This document shows, piece after piece, positions 1 to 7,584 of a DNA stretch of 55,634 bases. Position numbers and translations under genes: made by a program. Source of the DNA: an uncultured Bacilli bacterium (GTDB lineage Bacteria; Bacillota_I; Bacilli_A; RFN20; CAG-631); the NCBI GenBank assembly GCA_934215405.1, contig CAKPZU010000002.1, forward strand, positions 1-55,634, in the 5' to 3' direction. The notes under the pieces were generated by a model. The model did no database searches. It was not told the origin of the DNA and saw only the letters and a program-made list of their open reading frames with translations. Position 1 is the stretch's first letter. Each line of letters starts with the position of its first letter.

Positions 1-2
1 TA

Positions 3-71
3 TTTATTGCATATGATTATGATTTAAATAGATTGCTTATATTAGATGATTATAAAGTTAATATAAACTAA
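3..71 (+). CDS. C-terminal end of a gene cut by the window edge
   Basis: Frame 3 is open from the first base to a TAA at 69-71 and would encode about 22 residues ending in DYKVNIN. The residue mix is like the neighbouring genes, and it stops just 40 bp before the next start on the same strand, so it is plausibly the tail of an upstream gene. No domain can be recognised from so short a piece, and chance openness cannot be ruled out. Confidence 0.35.
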   Translation, partial: FIAYDYDLNRLLILDDYKVNIN

Positions 72-111
72 ATACAAACTACTAATCATATTATGCAAGG
101 TAATTTTTAGT

Positions 112-591
112 ATGAAAATTTATTATATAATAATGTTATCAGTACTTTTTATAATTACTATAGTGGTTAATAAACTATTAAAGAAAGATGATATTAAATC
201 ATATTTTGATTTAGGTGTTTTTTCAAGTTTAAAACTAGCAAAGGAAAAAGTTAATATGTCTACTGGATTAGCAGGATTTAATCAATATAGTCTTGATAAT
301 TTTAAAATAACTAAATTTGGTGTAAATTTTGATTTCAATATAAAAGACAAATCCAATGTTATTTTATATTGTATTACTCATGAGTATGATGATACTTCCG
401 ATAAATTTACTTATTGGTGGAATATATTTGGCTATTTTTCTAATATTGAAAAAGCAAAAAAACATGTTGAATATTTAAAAAAGCATAGTAGAGTTGGAAA
501 AAAATATCCAAACAATTTTGAAATTGTAGAAGTTAAAATTGATAGTTTTAATGAGTGGTCAGAAGGCTTTGAAAAAATAAATAAATTATAA
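112..591 (+). CDS. Hypothetical membrane-anchored protein, DUF7336-like C-terminal part
   Basis: 159 residues. Residues 3-22 form one hydrophobic helix followed by lysines, so the protein is probably anchored with the rest on one face of the membrane. The C-terminal half (about 83-155) runs ILYCITHEYDD, FGYFSNIEKAKKHVEYLKK, then YPNNFEIVEVKID and a Trp. This resembles the small DUF7336-type fold in which a 'Gvfss..eA...i..lk' helix follows a first strand; that link is by eye only. A first copy of the same theme (LGVFSSLKLAKEKV) sits at about 34-47, hinting at an internal duplication. The Shine-Dalgarno is weak (AAGG, about 11 nt upstream). Function unknown. Confidence 0.7.
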   Translation: MKIYYIIMLSVLFIITIVVNKLLKKDDIKSYFDLGVFSSLKLAKEKVNMSTGLAGFNQYSLDNFKITKFGVNFDFNIKDKSNVILYCITHEYDDTSDKFTYWWNIFGYFSNIEKAKKHVEYLKKHSRVGKKYPNNFEIVEVKIDSFNEWSEGFEKINKL

Positions 592-619
592 ATTAACCAA
601 GCTTGTAAAAGATTTAATA

Positions 620-639
620 ATAAAACCATTTAGTTTTAT
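620..639 (+). terminator. Weak hairpin between two hypothetical genes
   Basis: ATAAAAC and GTTTTAT form a 7-bp stem with a 6-nt loop, 29 bp after the stop at 591. It has no strong T tract after it, so it is at best an inefficient terminator or an mRNA-end stabiliser. Confidence 0.25.
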
Positions 640-703
640 AGTTAAAGCCTATTCCATAGTACATTAATTTTTAATTATATTTGCTTAAAAAGAAGTGATT
701 TGA

Positions 704-1921
704 ATGAATTTAGATGAATTTTTATGGCATGCTAAAAGAGGACATGGTGAATGTATATTAGCATTAAAAAAAGAAAATCCTATATATTATAAAAATATTG
801 TTAAGAAAGTCTTTTTAAATAACTATGCTTTTTTAATAAATGATGAATATCGTTCAGCATTTGCATGTGAATTAATAAGTTTTTATAATGCTGATAATTT
901 CTTTTTAAGCTTGCTATGGAATAAAATTAAAAGGACAAAAATAGAAGATTATTATAATTTTGATTATTTAATTAATAATTTATATTTCATACTTAAAAGA
1001 AATAAAAAAATTAACTATGAGAAAAGAATTAAACATTTACTAATAAGCAATTTAAAAAAAGAACTTTTTTCATTTAATGAATGTTGTTCAATTAATTCTT
1101 TAATATCTTTAATATCTTTAATATCTTTAATAAATGATTTAAATATGAATATACATATTGAGGAAATAGTTCAACAACATTATATTAAATTCAATAATTC
1201 AAATTTGCATTTAGATGGTTATACTACAAATAATAATTTCCATTTTATTGAAAAAGAAGAAATAGAAGATTTTAATAAGCTATTAAATTGTATTTTAAAT
1301 GATGCTAACTTTAATAAACAATTACCAATTATTGCTACTTATATTACTAATGGCTCTATAGAGCTTTTATTAAAATATATAGAAGCTAATAAAGATATCG
1401 ATAATGCTATTAAAACCAACATTTTAAAAATTATTTTATTTAGTGATAAGAAAAATATTATAATTATGAAAAAACTAATTAATATTCTTGATAAAGTAAA
1501 TCTTGAACAAAGAAATATAATTTATGATATTTTAAGTGAAAAGAAATCAGTTAAATTGTTAAACACTTTAAGTAAAAGAAATCTTGAAAACAATTTTTAT
1601 ATTAGGTTACATTTAACTAATTACAATGAAAGCAAATATGAAAAATTACATAATAAAATAATAAAACTAAAAATAAACTATAGTAATTCAAATAACTGGT
1701 TTGCTGTTGAAAATGCCTTAATAAATTATTTTAATAAAAGATTAATAGATAAACGTTTACTTGTTGATTTAAAATATTTCTTTAAAAATGGATTATCATC
1801 AACTAGTAGATATAAAATAGCTATTATTTTAAAAAAATATAACATGCTTGATAATAATGAATTAAAAGCATTAAAATATGATGCGAATTATAAAATTAGA
1901 AAAATATTTAAGAATTATTAA
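704..1921 (+). CDS. Hypothetical alpha-helical (solenoid-like) protein
   Basis: 405 residues, rich in Lys, Asn, Ile and Leu, with no signal peptide or membrane segment. The text reads as a long series of amphipathic helices, as in HEAT-type solenoids; no catalytic motif is visible and I do not recognise the family. The N-terminus (LWHAKRGHGECILALKKEN) is the least simple-sequence part and the best handle for a search. Residues 131-144 are a run of SLI units from a 9-nt tandem repeat (1100-1131). The start has an AAGAAGTGA-like ribosome site. It follows the 159-residue gene on the same strand by 112 bp, and a terminator lies 185 bp downstream. Confidence 0.75.
   Translation: MNLDEFLWHAKRGHGECILALKKENPIYYKNIVKKVFLNNYAFLINDEYRSAFACELISFYNADNFFLSLLWNKIKRTKIEDYYNFDYLINNLYFILKRNKKINYEKRIKHLLISNLKKELFSFNECCSINSLISLISLISLINDLNMNIHIEEIVQQHYIKFNNSNLHLDGYTTNNNFHFIEKEEIEDFNKLLNCILNDANFNKQLPIIATYITNGSIELLLKYIEANKDIDNAIKTNILKIILFSDKKNIIIMKKLINILDKVNLEQRNIIYDILSEKKSVKLLNTLSKRNLENNFYIRLHLTNYNESKYEKLHNKIIKLKINYSNSNNWFAVENALINYFNKRLIDKRLLVDLKYFFKNGLSSTSRYKIAIILKKYNMLDNNELKALKYDANYKIRKIFKNY
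1100..1131 (+). repeat. In-frame 9-nt tandem repeat (TTAATATCT)
   Basis: Three complete copies of TTAATATCT plus a partial fourth lie inside the 405-residue gene and encode repeated Leu-Ile-Ser. Because the unit is 9 nt, copy-number change would lengthen or shorten the protein without a frameshift. Confidence 0.85.
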
Positions 1922-2008
1922 CAAAATATATTAATAGCAAAGCATAAATATAAGCAATTAACTACATAATTATAGAACAATAGTAGTAAACTCTTTATAA
2001 ATCATTAA

Positions 2009-2061
2009 TTAACTTTTGTTGAAACAAAATCTTACATTTTATTAAATGTAAGTGAAGTTAA
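2009..2061 (+). ncRNA. Candidate structured RNA / three-stem element
   Basis: TTAACTT (2009-2015) can pair with AAGTTAA (2055-2061), enclosing two hairpins: TTTTGTT/AACAAAA at about 2014-2029 and a perfect 9-bp stem CTTACATTT/AAATGTAAG at 2031-2052 with a TATT loop. The first hairpin shares two bases with the outer stem. A strong terminator follows at 2106-2140 on the same strand, giving a transcript end about 185 bp after the preceding gene. No known riboswitch or T-box core motif is seen. It may simply be a long 3' UTR. Confidence 0.35.
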
Positions 2062-2105
2062 AAAGCCTTGATAGTTTTTTAAGGATTTAAAAAAATAACA
2101 ACACT

Positions 2106-2140
2106 ACTCTCTTTAGGTAATACTATAGGGAGTTTTTGTT
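2106..2140 (+). terminator. Rho-independent terminator
   Basis: An 11-bp stem with one mismatch and one G-U pair (2106-2116 with 2123-2133), a 6-nt GTAATA loop, and a TTTTTGTT tail. It ends rightward transcription before the convergent ATPase gene. Confidence 0.8.
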
Positions 2141-2188
2141 TATAAAATAATAAGGATAGATTAGTTCATATGCTTAAAAATTAAACAA

Positions 2189-4033
2189 TTAAAAGTATTT
2201 AGTAAGTTCATCTTTTGATGCTATCTTTACGTGTTTTCCACTAAAAGCTATTCCAATTTTTATAATTTTTGAAACGTGATCTAATTTCATTTTAGTATCA
2301 TACTTTTTATCACCAATTTGCATTAAAGCTTTTTTAGCTAATTCATCTAGTTTTTTTTCATCATTTGTTTGTTTAAATTCAAATATAAACCCAGGATCTT
2401 TTTTATCTATTGGGTATAATTCTATATCAAATCTACCAAATCCTGATTCTTTATTAGATTGAATTTTATAGTTACTATTAACAATAGCACAAAGGCCTAG
2501 CATCATTCCATGATAAAAGCTTTCACTAGCACTATCAAAAGATGAAATTGATTCTATCATAAAATCCTCAAGTGATTTTTGTAAAGCATCTATATTACCT
2601 TGAAATAAAGCTTGGCGAATTTTAATTGATATACTTTCATTTCCTGTTTTATCTAGTATTTCTTTTCCATACACAAATGCAATTTCCTTATTTGGAATTG
2701 CAACATCACACATATATCCACCATCATTTTGTGGATAGGTTTTAGTGATTTTTAAATATCCTGCAACAAGTAAAAAACTATATATACTATAAGGATTTTT
2801 ATTTATTTCTGGATATATTACACTTGTATCGATATAAGTTGTAACTTGCTCTCCTATTAGTAATTTATGTAAATTTTCTATAGTTTCATTTGTTGCATTT
2901 GCAACAATTTCACCAATGATATCATTACTACCTGTTGACAACCAAAAAGCTTGAGGAAAACATTTTTCAGCAACATAATTTATCACAGACCATGGGTTAA
3001 ATATTTCAGTATTACCAAATAAATAACCATCATACCACTTACATACCTCATCATATTTATCATCATAACTATAATAAGCTAATAGTTCCTTTACTTCATC
3101 TTTAGTAAATCCAAAATATTGACTATATTCATTATCTAAAATAGAATTAATTTTTATATTATTTAGGCCACTAAATATACTTTCTTTCGCAACTCTTAAT
3201 ATACCTGTTAAAAATCCATATGCAAGGCATGAATTATCTTTTAATCCACCAGAAAAGAAAGAACGCATGAAGTCAATTGTTTCATTGTAAAAGCCACATG
3301 TATGACCTTGTTGAATAGGAGTATCATATTCATCGATGATAATTACACACTCTTTTTCATAATGCTTAAATAAGAATAATGAAAGTAATTGTAATGACAT
3401 TTGATAATCTATTTCACTTGCTTCACCATTTGCAATTTTTCTATATTGTAATTTTTCATAAACATTCAATTTTTTGCTATTTTCTAGTTCATTATGGCGT
3501 AAATACTCCATTGAAATTAATTTTATTATTTTATCAAGTGTATCTTTCCATGTTTTACTTTTAACATCCTTAAATGTAAAAAATATAACTGGATATTGGC
3601 CTTGATATGCCATATAATTTCCTTTACAATTCCAAATTTTTGTATTCTTAAAAAAGTGTGATGTATCTTCATTTGTTTTTTCAAAAAACACACGTAGCAT
3701 ATCCATAGATAAAGTTTTACCAAAACGACGTGGACGTGTAAATAAAGATACTTGAGGCTTTGTATCCAAAAAATCTTTTATTAAAAGTGTTTTATCAACA
3801 TAATAATATTCAGTTATTGCTTTTTTAAAATCAGAAATTCCAATTGGTAATGGCTTTTGTTTTTTACCATCAAATAAACTTTCTTTATTATTTTCGATGT
3901 ATTCACTTGGTAAAAACCAACTTCTCCCTATTTTTTTTGCACCAATTATTTCTCCACTTTTACACATTTGTTGAATTCTACGTACAGATAGATTTAACTT
4001 TTCTGCCACTTTTTTACTTTCAATATATGCCAT
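2189..4033 (-). CDS. AAA-ATPase-like / PD-(D/E)XK nuclease-family protein with N-terminal HTH
   Basis: 614 residues from the chosen start. Residues 2-46 form an excisionase/MerR-type helix-turn-helix (KKVAEKLNLSVRRIQQMCKSG). Residues 62-330 match the AAA-ATPase_like family: YVDKT, a Walker-A-like RPRRFGKTLS (100-109) and a Walker B VIIIDEYD. The C-terminal part carries a PD-(D/E)XK core (FGRFDIELYP then FIFEFK). An upstream ATG at 4105 stays open but is unlikely: an AGGTG Shine-Dalgarno precedes 4033, and a perfect promoter (4059-4087) lies inside the longer reading. The family is very abundant in gut bacteria and its cellular role is not settled. Its HTH and the ATTTCG site cluster upstream suggest that it controls its own promoter (inference). 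Confidence 0.88.
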   Translation of the reverse strand: MAYIESKKVAEKLNLSVRRIQQMCKSGEIIGAKKIGRSWFLPSEYIENNKESLFDGKKQKPLPIGISDFKKAITEYYYVDKTLLIKDFLDTKPQVSLFTRPRRFGKTLSMDMLRVFFEKTNEDTSHFFKNTKIWNCKGNYMAYQGQYPVIFFTFKDVKSKTWKDTLDKIIKLISMEYLRHNELENSKKLNVYEKLQYRKIANGEASEIDYQMSLQLLSLFLFKHYEKECVIIIDEYDTPIQQGHTCGFYNETIDFMRSFFSGGLKDNSCLAYGFLTGILRVAKESIFSGLNNIKINSILDNEYSQYFGFTKDEVKELLAYYSYDDKYDEVCKWYDGYLFGNTEIFNPWSVINYVAEKCFPQAFWLSTGSNDIIGEIVANATNETIENLHKLLIGEQVTTYIDTSVIYPEINKNPYSIYSFLLVAGYLKITKTYPQNDGGYMCDVAIPNKEIAFVYGKEILDKTGNESISIKIRQALFQGNIDALQKSLEDFMIESISSFDSASESFYHGMMLGLCAIVNSNYKIQSNKESGFGRFDIELYPIDKKDPGFIFEFKQTNDEKKLDELAKKALMQIGDKKYDTKMKLDHVSKIIKIGIAFSGKHVKIASKDELTKYF

Positions 4034-4058
4034 ATTTACACCTATACTTTCTAAACCA

Positions 4059-4087
4059 ATTATACAAAGTATAACGAAATATGTCAA
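4059..4087 (-). promoter_or_regulatory. Consensus sigma-A promoter of the 2189-4033 ATPase gene
   Basis: On the minus strand there is TTGACA (4082-4087), a 17-bp spacer and TATAAT (4059-4064): a perfect match at ideal spacing. Transcription would begin near 4050, just ahead of the AGGTG ribosome site and ATG at 4033, which fixes the start codon. Confidence 0.85.
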
Positions 4088-4151
4088 ATTATTTTTCGTT
4101 TTCATTTCGTTTTCATTTCGCTAAATGAAAAGTATTTCGTTTAAGCGAAAT
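4075..4151. promoter_or_regulatory. Cluster of ATTTCG sites with nested inverted repeat (putative operator)
   Basis: ATTTCG or its complement CGAAAT occurs at 4075-4080 (inside the promoter spacer), 4104-4109, 4115-4120, 4134-4139 and 4146-4151, with a near copy (TTTTCG) at 4093-4098. Two perfect tandem units TTTCGTTTTCA start at 4094 and 4105. ATTTCGCT (4115-4122) and AGCGAAAT (4144-4151) are inverted and enclose an imperfect inner repeat (AAATGAAA against TTTCGTTT). CpG is rare in this DNA, so the clustering is striking. The likely ligand is the HTH of the adjacent ATPase. Confidence 0.6.
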
Positions 4152-4235
4152 TTTACATAAACAATTCACTTTATTAGTCATATATAAATTTAAAATAATT
4201 TTATAGTTGATTGCATATAATGTAATGGTGATTTT

Positions 4236-5474
4236 ATGAAATATTATTTTGTAGGTATTAAAGGATCTGGAATGGCTGGACTAGCTTTAATTATCAAAAA
4301 TTTAGGAAATGATGTAAGAGGTGCTGATGTTGAGCATGAATTATTTACCCAATATCAATTAATTGAAAATGGAATAATTATCGATTCTCTTTCAAATATG
4401 CATTATGAGGATTATGATATAATTGTTTTAGGAAATGCTTTTATTGATAAATTTGATTTTCATGATAAAAAGACTATAACATATCAGGAATTATTAAGTA
4501 GTATTGTTAATAAATATTTCTCAATTGCTATTTGTGGAAGTCATGGAAAAACTACAACTACAAATATGATTAAGCATGTTTTATCACATAAATATGATAT
4601 TGGTTATTTAGTTGGTGATGGTCAAGGCTTTATGAGTAAAAATGCTAAATATTTTGTTTTTGAAGCTTGTGAGCACAGAGACCATTTTTTATCATACCAT
4701 CCAAATGTTATTATATGTACTAACATAGATTATGATCATGTTGAATACTTTAAAAATAAAAAGCAATATGTTGAATCATTTATGAACTTCTTTAATAATA
4801 GTAAGGAGGAATTGATTTTAAATCAAAATATTAGCTATTATAAAAAATGTCAAACATATGGTACCTTTAAAGCTAATGTATATGCTAGTAATATAAAATA
4901 TAAATTAGATGGAACATACTTTAATTTAACTATCAATAAAACTAAATATAAAAACTTATATCTACCATTTTTTGGAAAGCATCAGCTGGAGGATGCTTTA
5001 GCATGTATTAGCTGTTGCTTATATTTAAATATGAATTTAAAGGAAATTATTACATACCTTTCATCATACACTCAAGCAACAAGACGCCATAATGTAATGA
5101 TATATAATAGTAATGTTATTATTGATGATTATGGCCATCATCCAAGTGAAATAAAAGCCACTATTGCTGCTATAAAGCAAGAATTTAAAAAGAAAAAGCT
5201 AATCATTGTTTATCATCCAGATAGAGAAAAAAGACTAACAACATTCTTAAATGATTATAAAAATGCTTTTAAGAAAGCCAAAACTACTTATGTACTACCA
5301 TTTTTAAATAATACAGAAGAATCTATTAAAGCTATTAATAAATTAGTTGATAATAGAAAAATACTTAATTTCAATGAGAAATTTTATAAACGCTATAGTA
5401 ATCATATCTTCTTATTTACTGGCTCTAAGGATATGAATGAACAAATCAATAAGCTAAAAAAGTATTTAATGTAA
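4236..5474 (+). CDS. murC: UDP-N-acetylmuramate--L-alanine ligase
   Basis: 412 residues. It joins L-alanine to UDP-MurNAc with ATP, the first peptide-forming step of cytoplasmic peptidoglycan precursor synthesis. The Mur-ligase layout is complete: an N-terminal Rossmann domain (YYFVGIKGSGMAGLA, 3-17), a central ATPase domain with P-loop GSHGKTTTT (101-109), the VFEACEHRDHFL and TNIDYDHVEYF motifs (about 141-172), and a C-terminal domain with DDYGHHPSEIKAT. It is slightly shorter than the usual 430-460. It stands alone, not in a mur/fts cluster. A TATAAT lies close upstream (4220-4225) with a GGTGA ribosome site, so the leader is very short. Presence of murC argues for a walled cell. Confidence 0.95.
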   Translation: MKYYFVGIKGSGMAGLALIIKNLGNDVRGADVEHELFTQYQLIENGIIIDSLSNMHYEDYDIIVLGNAFIDKFDFHDKKTITYQELLSSIVNKYFSIAICGSHGKTTTTNMIKHVLSHKYDIGYLVGDGQGFMSKNAKYFVFEACEHRDHFLSYHPNVIICTNIDYDHVEYFKNKKQYVESFMNFFNNSKEELILNQNISYYKKCQTYGTFKANVYASNIKYKLDGTYFNLTINKTKYKNLYLPFFGKHQLEDALACISCCLYLNMNLKEIITYLSSYTQATRRHNVMIYNSNVIIDDYGHHPSEIKATIAAIKQEFKKKKLIIVYHPDREKRLTTFLNDYKNAFKKAKTTYVLPFLNNTEESIKAINKLVDNRKILNFNEKFYKRYSNHIFLFTGSKDMNEQINKLKKYLM

Positions 5475-5484
5475 AATAAATTAT

Positions 5485-5515
5485 ATTTATATGCAATAAA
5501 TTGCTTAATATAAAT
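5485..5515 (+). terminator. Hairpin after murC
   Basis: ATTTATAT-GCAAT pairs with ATTGC-tta-ATATAAAT around an AA loop, a long AT-rich stem 10 bp after murC. It lacks a T tract directly after it, so termination may be leaky or it may act as a 3' stabiliser. Confidence 0.4.
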
Positions 5516-5582
5516 CAACCATTTAAAAACCATTTATTTATTGATATTATTATAATATGAAGCAACTTAGGAGAACAATTAT

Positions 5583-7136
5583 ATGAAAAAGAAAAGTCTT
5601 ATTTGCCTTATCGTTTCAGCATTATTAATATCTTGTCAAAATGTTAATACCTCAAGTAGTGAATTTGAATCATCAAGCGATTCTTCAATTATAGATTCAT
5701 CTAGCATATATGATTCATCATTAGAAAGTAGTGAAAGCAATAATGAATCAAGTAATGAAGAATCATCTAGTAGTGAAGAAATATCTAGCATTGAAGAATC
5801 ATCTAGCATTGAAGAAAGTAGTACTCTTGAAGAATTAACTCCAAAGCGTGAAAGAACTGATAAAAATATCAATAATTTTTTAGGTAGTGATAATGATTTA
5901 TATAGAATTAATATTACTACTGAAAATGAAGAGTTTTTAAAAAATAATATAGATGAATATACTAAAGGTTCTTTAAGTATTACTGAACAGGATGAAACTA
6001 AAGTAATACTAGATAGTAAAGCTATGGGTATAAAACTTCGTGGTAACTCAACAAGGTCTGCTTTAAAAAAGCCTTTTAAAATAAAATTTGATAAAAAGCA
6101 ATCATTATTTGGCTTAAAGGCCGCTAAAAAATGGGTATTATTAGCTAATTATTATGATAAATCTAACATAAGAAATTATTTAGCTTATTTAACAGCTAAT
6201 AAATTAACATATTTAGGATTCCAACCATCTTCTATTTTTGTTGATGTTTATTTAAATAATAATTATTATGGTTTATTCCTTCTTTGTGAGCAAATGGAAG
6301 AAAATAAAGGTCGCGTTGACGTTGAAGATAAAGTATCAGCTAATGGCTTAAGCTCATTCTTTTTAGAGGTTGATGAAAGAATAAAGGATGAATATAAAGA
6401 TGGTGAAGGGAAAGCATATTTTTACTTTCCAATTGAAGGCAAATCACCATATTATTTTTCATTTAAATATCCAAGCTATGATGATTATTTAGAATATATA
6501 GAAAAAAATGATGAAGAAAGCATTTCAAAATACGATAATAATATTTCATGGCTATATGAATTTTTATCAAATGCTTTATATTCACCTAACTATACAGATT
6601 ACTTAGATATCTCATCATTTATTGATTATTATTTAGTTGAAGAATTCTTTAAAAATGTTGATGTTGGTTCAACAAGTCAATTCTATTATATTGATTCATC
6701 ACAAGAAAATATTAAATTAACAGCTGGACCTGTTTGGGATTTTGATATAGCAAGTGGAGCAATTGATGATCATACTGGTGTTTATAATATGTATTATAAT
6801 AGTGAACTATTTGTTAGAGCTAGAGATCCATTATATGCAAAGCTATTTTTAAATGATGATTTTAGCAAATTAGTAAAAAAACGTTATCAAGAGGTAAGAG
6901 ATGAAGTGTTTTTATCTGTTTTTGACGAAATAGATATTGCTAAAGAAAAGCTAGCAAAAGCTCAAGAAAGAAATGTTAGTAAATGGCCATTAAGTACTGA
7001 AAGAAATACTTGGATTGAAATATATGCACTAGGAAATGATTATTTAGAATTAACTTCTATTAATGAGCACTATGATTACTTAACAAGCTTTTTAAAACGT
7101 CGTTTAAAGGCAATGGATTTTCACTATGGAAGATAA
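5583..7136 (+). CDS. CotH-kinase-domain lipoprotein with Ser/Glu-rich linker
   Basis: 517 residues. A lipoprotein signal ends in LLISC (Cys18), so the protein is predicted to be lipid-anchored outside the cell. Residues about 24-87 are an extreme Ser/Glu linker with repeats such as SSIEESSSIEESS, probably a flexible spacer. The rest is a CotH-family domain: IKLRGNSTR, KKPFKIKFDKK, WVLLANYYDKSNIRNYLAY, FVDVYLNNNYYGLFLLCEQ, FFLEVDE and GPVWDFD. CotH of Bacillus spores is a protein kinase; many anaerobes carry secreted or lipoprotein homologues of unknown substrate. TAGGAG precedes the ATG. Its last 11 bp overlap the next gene, so the two are co-translated. Confidence 0.9.
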   Translation: MKKKSLICLIVSALLISCQNVNTSSSEFESSSDSSIIDSSSIYDSSLESSESNNESSNEESSSSEEISSIEESSSIEESSTLEELTPKRERTDKNINNFLGSDNDLYRINITTENEEFLKNNIDEYTKGSLSITEQDETKVILDSKAMGIKLRGNSTRSALKKPFKIKFDKKQSLFGLKAAKKWVLLANYYDKSNIRNYLAYLTANKLTYLGFQPSSIFVDVYLNNNYYGLFLLCEQMEENKGRVDVEDKVSANGLSSFFLEVDERIKDEYKDGEGKAYFYFPIEGKSPYYFSFKYPSYDDYLEYIEKNDEESISKYDNNISWLYEFLSNALYSPNYTDYLDISSFIDYYLVEEFFKNVDVGSTSQFYYIDSSQENIKLTAGPVWDFDIASGAIDDHTGVYNMYYNSELFVRARDPLYAKLFLNDDFSKLVKKRYQEVRDEVFLSVFDEIDIAKEKLAKAQERNVSKWPLSTERNTWIEIYALGNDYLELTSINEHYDYLTSFLKRRLKAMDFHYGR

Positions 7137-7572
7137 AATTGCAGTCAGTGCTTGCTTAGTTGGTAAAAATACCAAATATGATGGTAAAAACAACTATAAT
7201 GAAGCAGTAATTGAATATATAAAGGATAAAAAGGTTATTTTAATTTGTCCAGAGGTTAGTGGAAATATGAGCATTCCACGAATCCCTGGTGAAATAAAAG
7301 ATAACAAGGTTATTAACAAAATAAATGAAGATAAAACCGCAAACTTTTATAATGGTGCTAAAAAAGAATTAGATAAGCTTATTAAAGAAAATGTCAAAAT
7401 TATAATCGTTAAGGAAAAAAGCCCAAGCTGTGGGCTAAAATACATCTATGATGGAACTTTTTCAGGAAAGATAATTAATGGAAGTGGCATTTTCACTTCC
7501 TTAGCCTTAAAACATAATTTCACTATCTATAGTGAAAAGGATATCGAAAGAATAATTAGAAAAAAGAACTGA
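7126..7572 (+). CDS. DUF523 family protein
   Basis: 148 residues with all DUF523 hallmarks: SACLVGKNTKYDG near the N-terminus, ICPEVSGNMSIPRIPGE, KEKSPSCGLKYIYDGTFSG and a GSGIFTSLAL stretch. The conserved cysteines (C9, C44, C101) suggest a metal or Fe-S role, but no function is established. The start overlaps the CotH gene by 11 bp, which implies translational coupling. The 3' end, including the TGA stop, is part of a terminator hairpin shared with the convergent addA gene. Confidence 0.9.
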   Translation: MEDKIAVSACLVGKNTKYDGKNNYNEAVIEYIKDKKVILICPEVSGNMSIPRIPGEIKDNKVINKINEDKTANFYNGAKKELDKLIKENVKIIIVKEKSPSCGLKYIYDGTFSGKIINGSGIFTSLALKHNFTIYSEKDIERIIRKKN

Positions 7573-7584
7573 AAGGTTCTTTTT
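7561..7584. terminator. Bidirectional terminator built into two stop regions
   Basis: AAAAAGAAC (7561-7569) and GTTCTTTTT (7576-7584) form a perfect 9-bp stem with a 6-nt loop and T-rich tails in both directions. The loop begins with the TGA of the DUF523 gene, and the right arm overlaps the TAA of addA, so one hairpin ends two convergent genes. Confidence 0.85.

Noticed and set aside
4034..4105. Longer N-terminus for the 2189-4033 ATPase (start at 4105)
   Set aside because: The extra 24 codons contain a perfect sigma-A promoter and lack a ribosome site; the ATG at 4033 has AGGTG at proper spacing.
5516..5540. Short direct repeat AACCATTT before the CotH gene
   Set aside because: Two 8-bp copies close together in AT-rich DNA are not convincing without conservation.
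7126..7572. Mycoplasma-type genetic code (TGA = Trp)
   Set aside because: The very low GC suggested it, but TGA ends several clear genes and Trp is TGG throughout conserved motifs.
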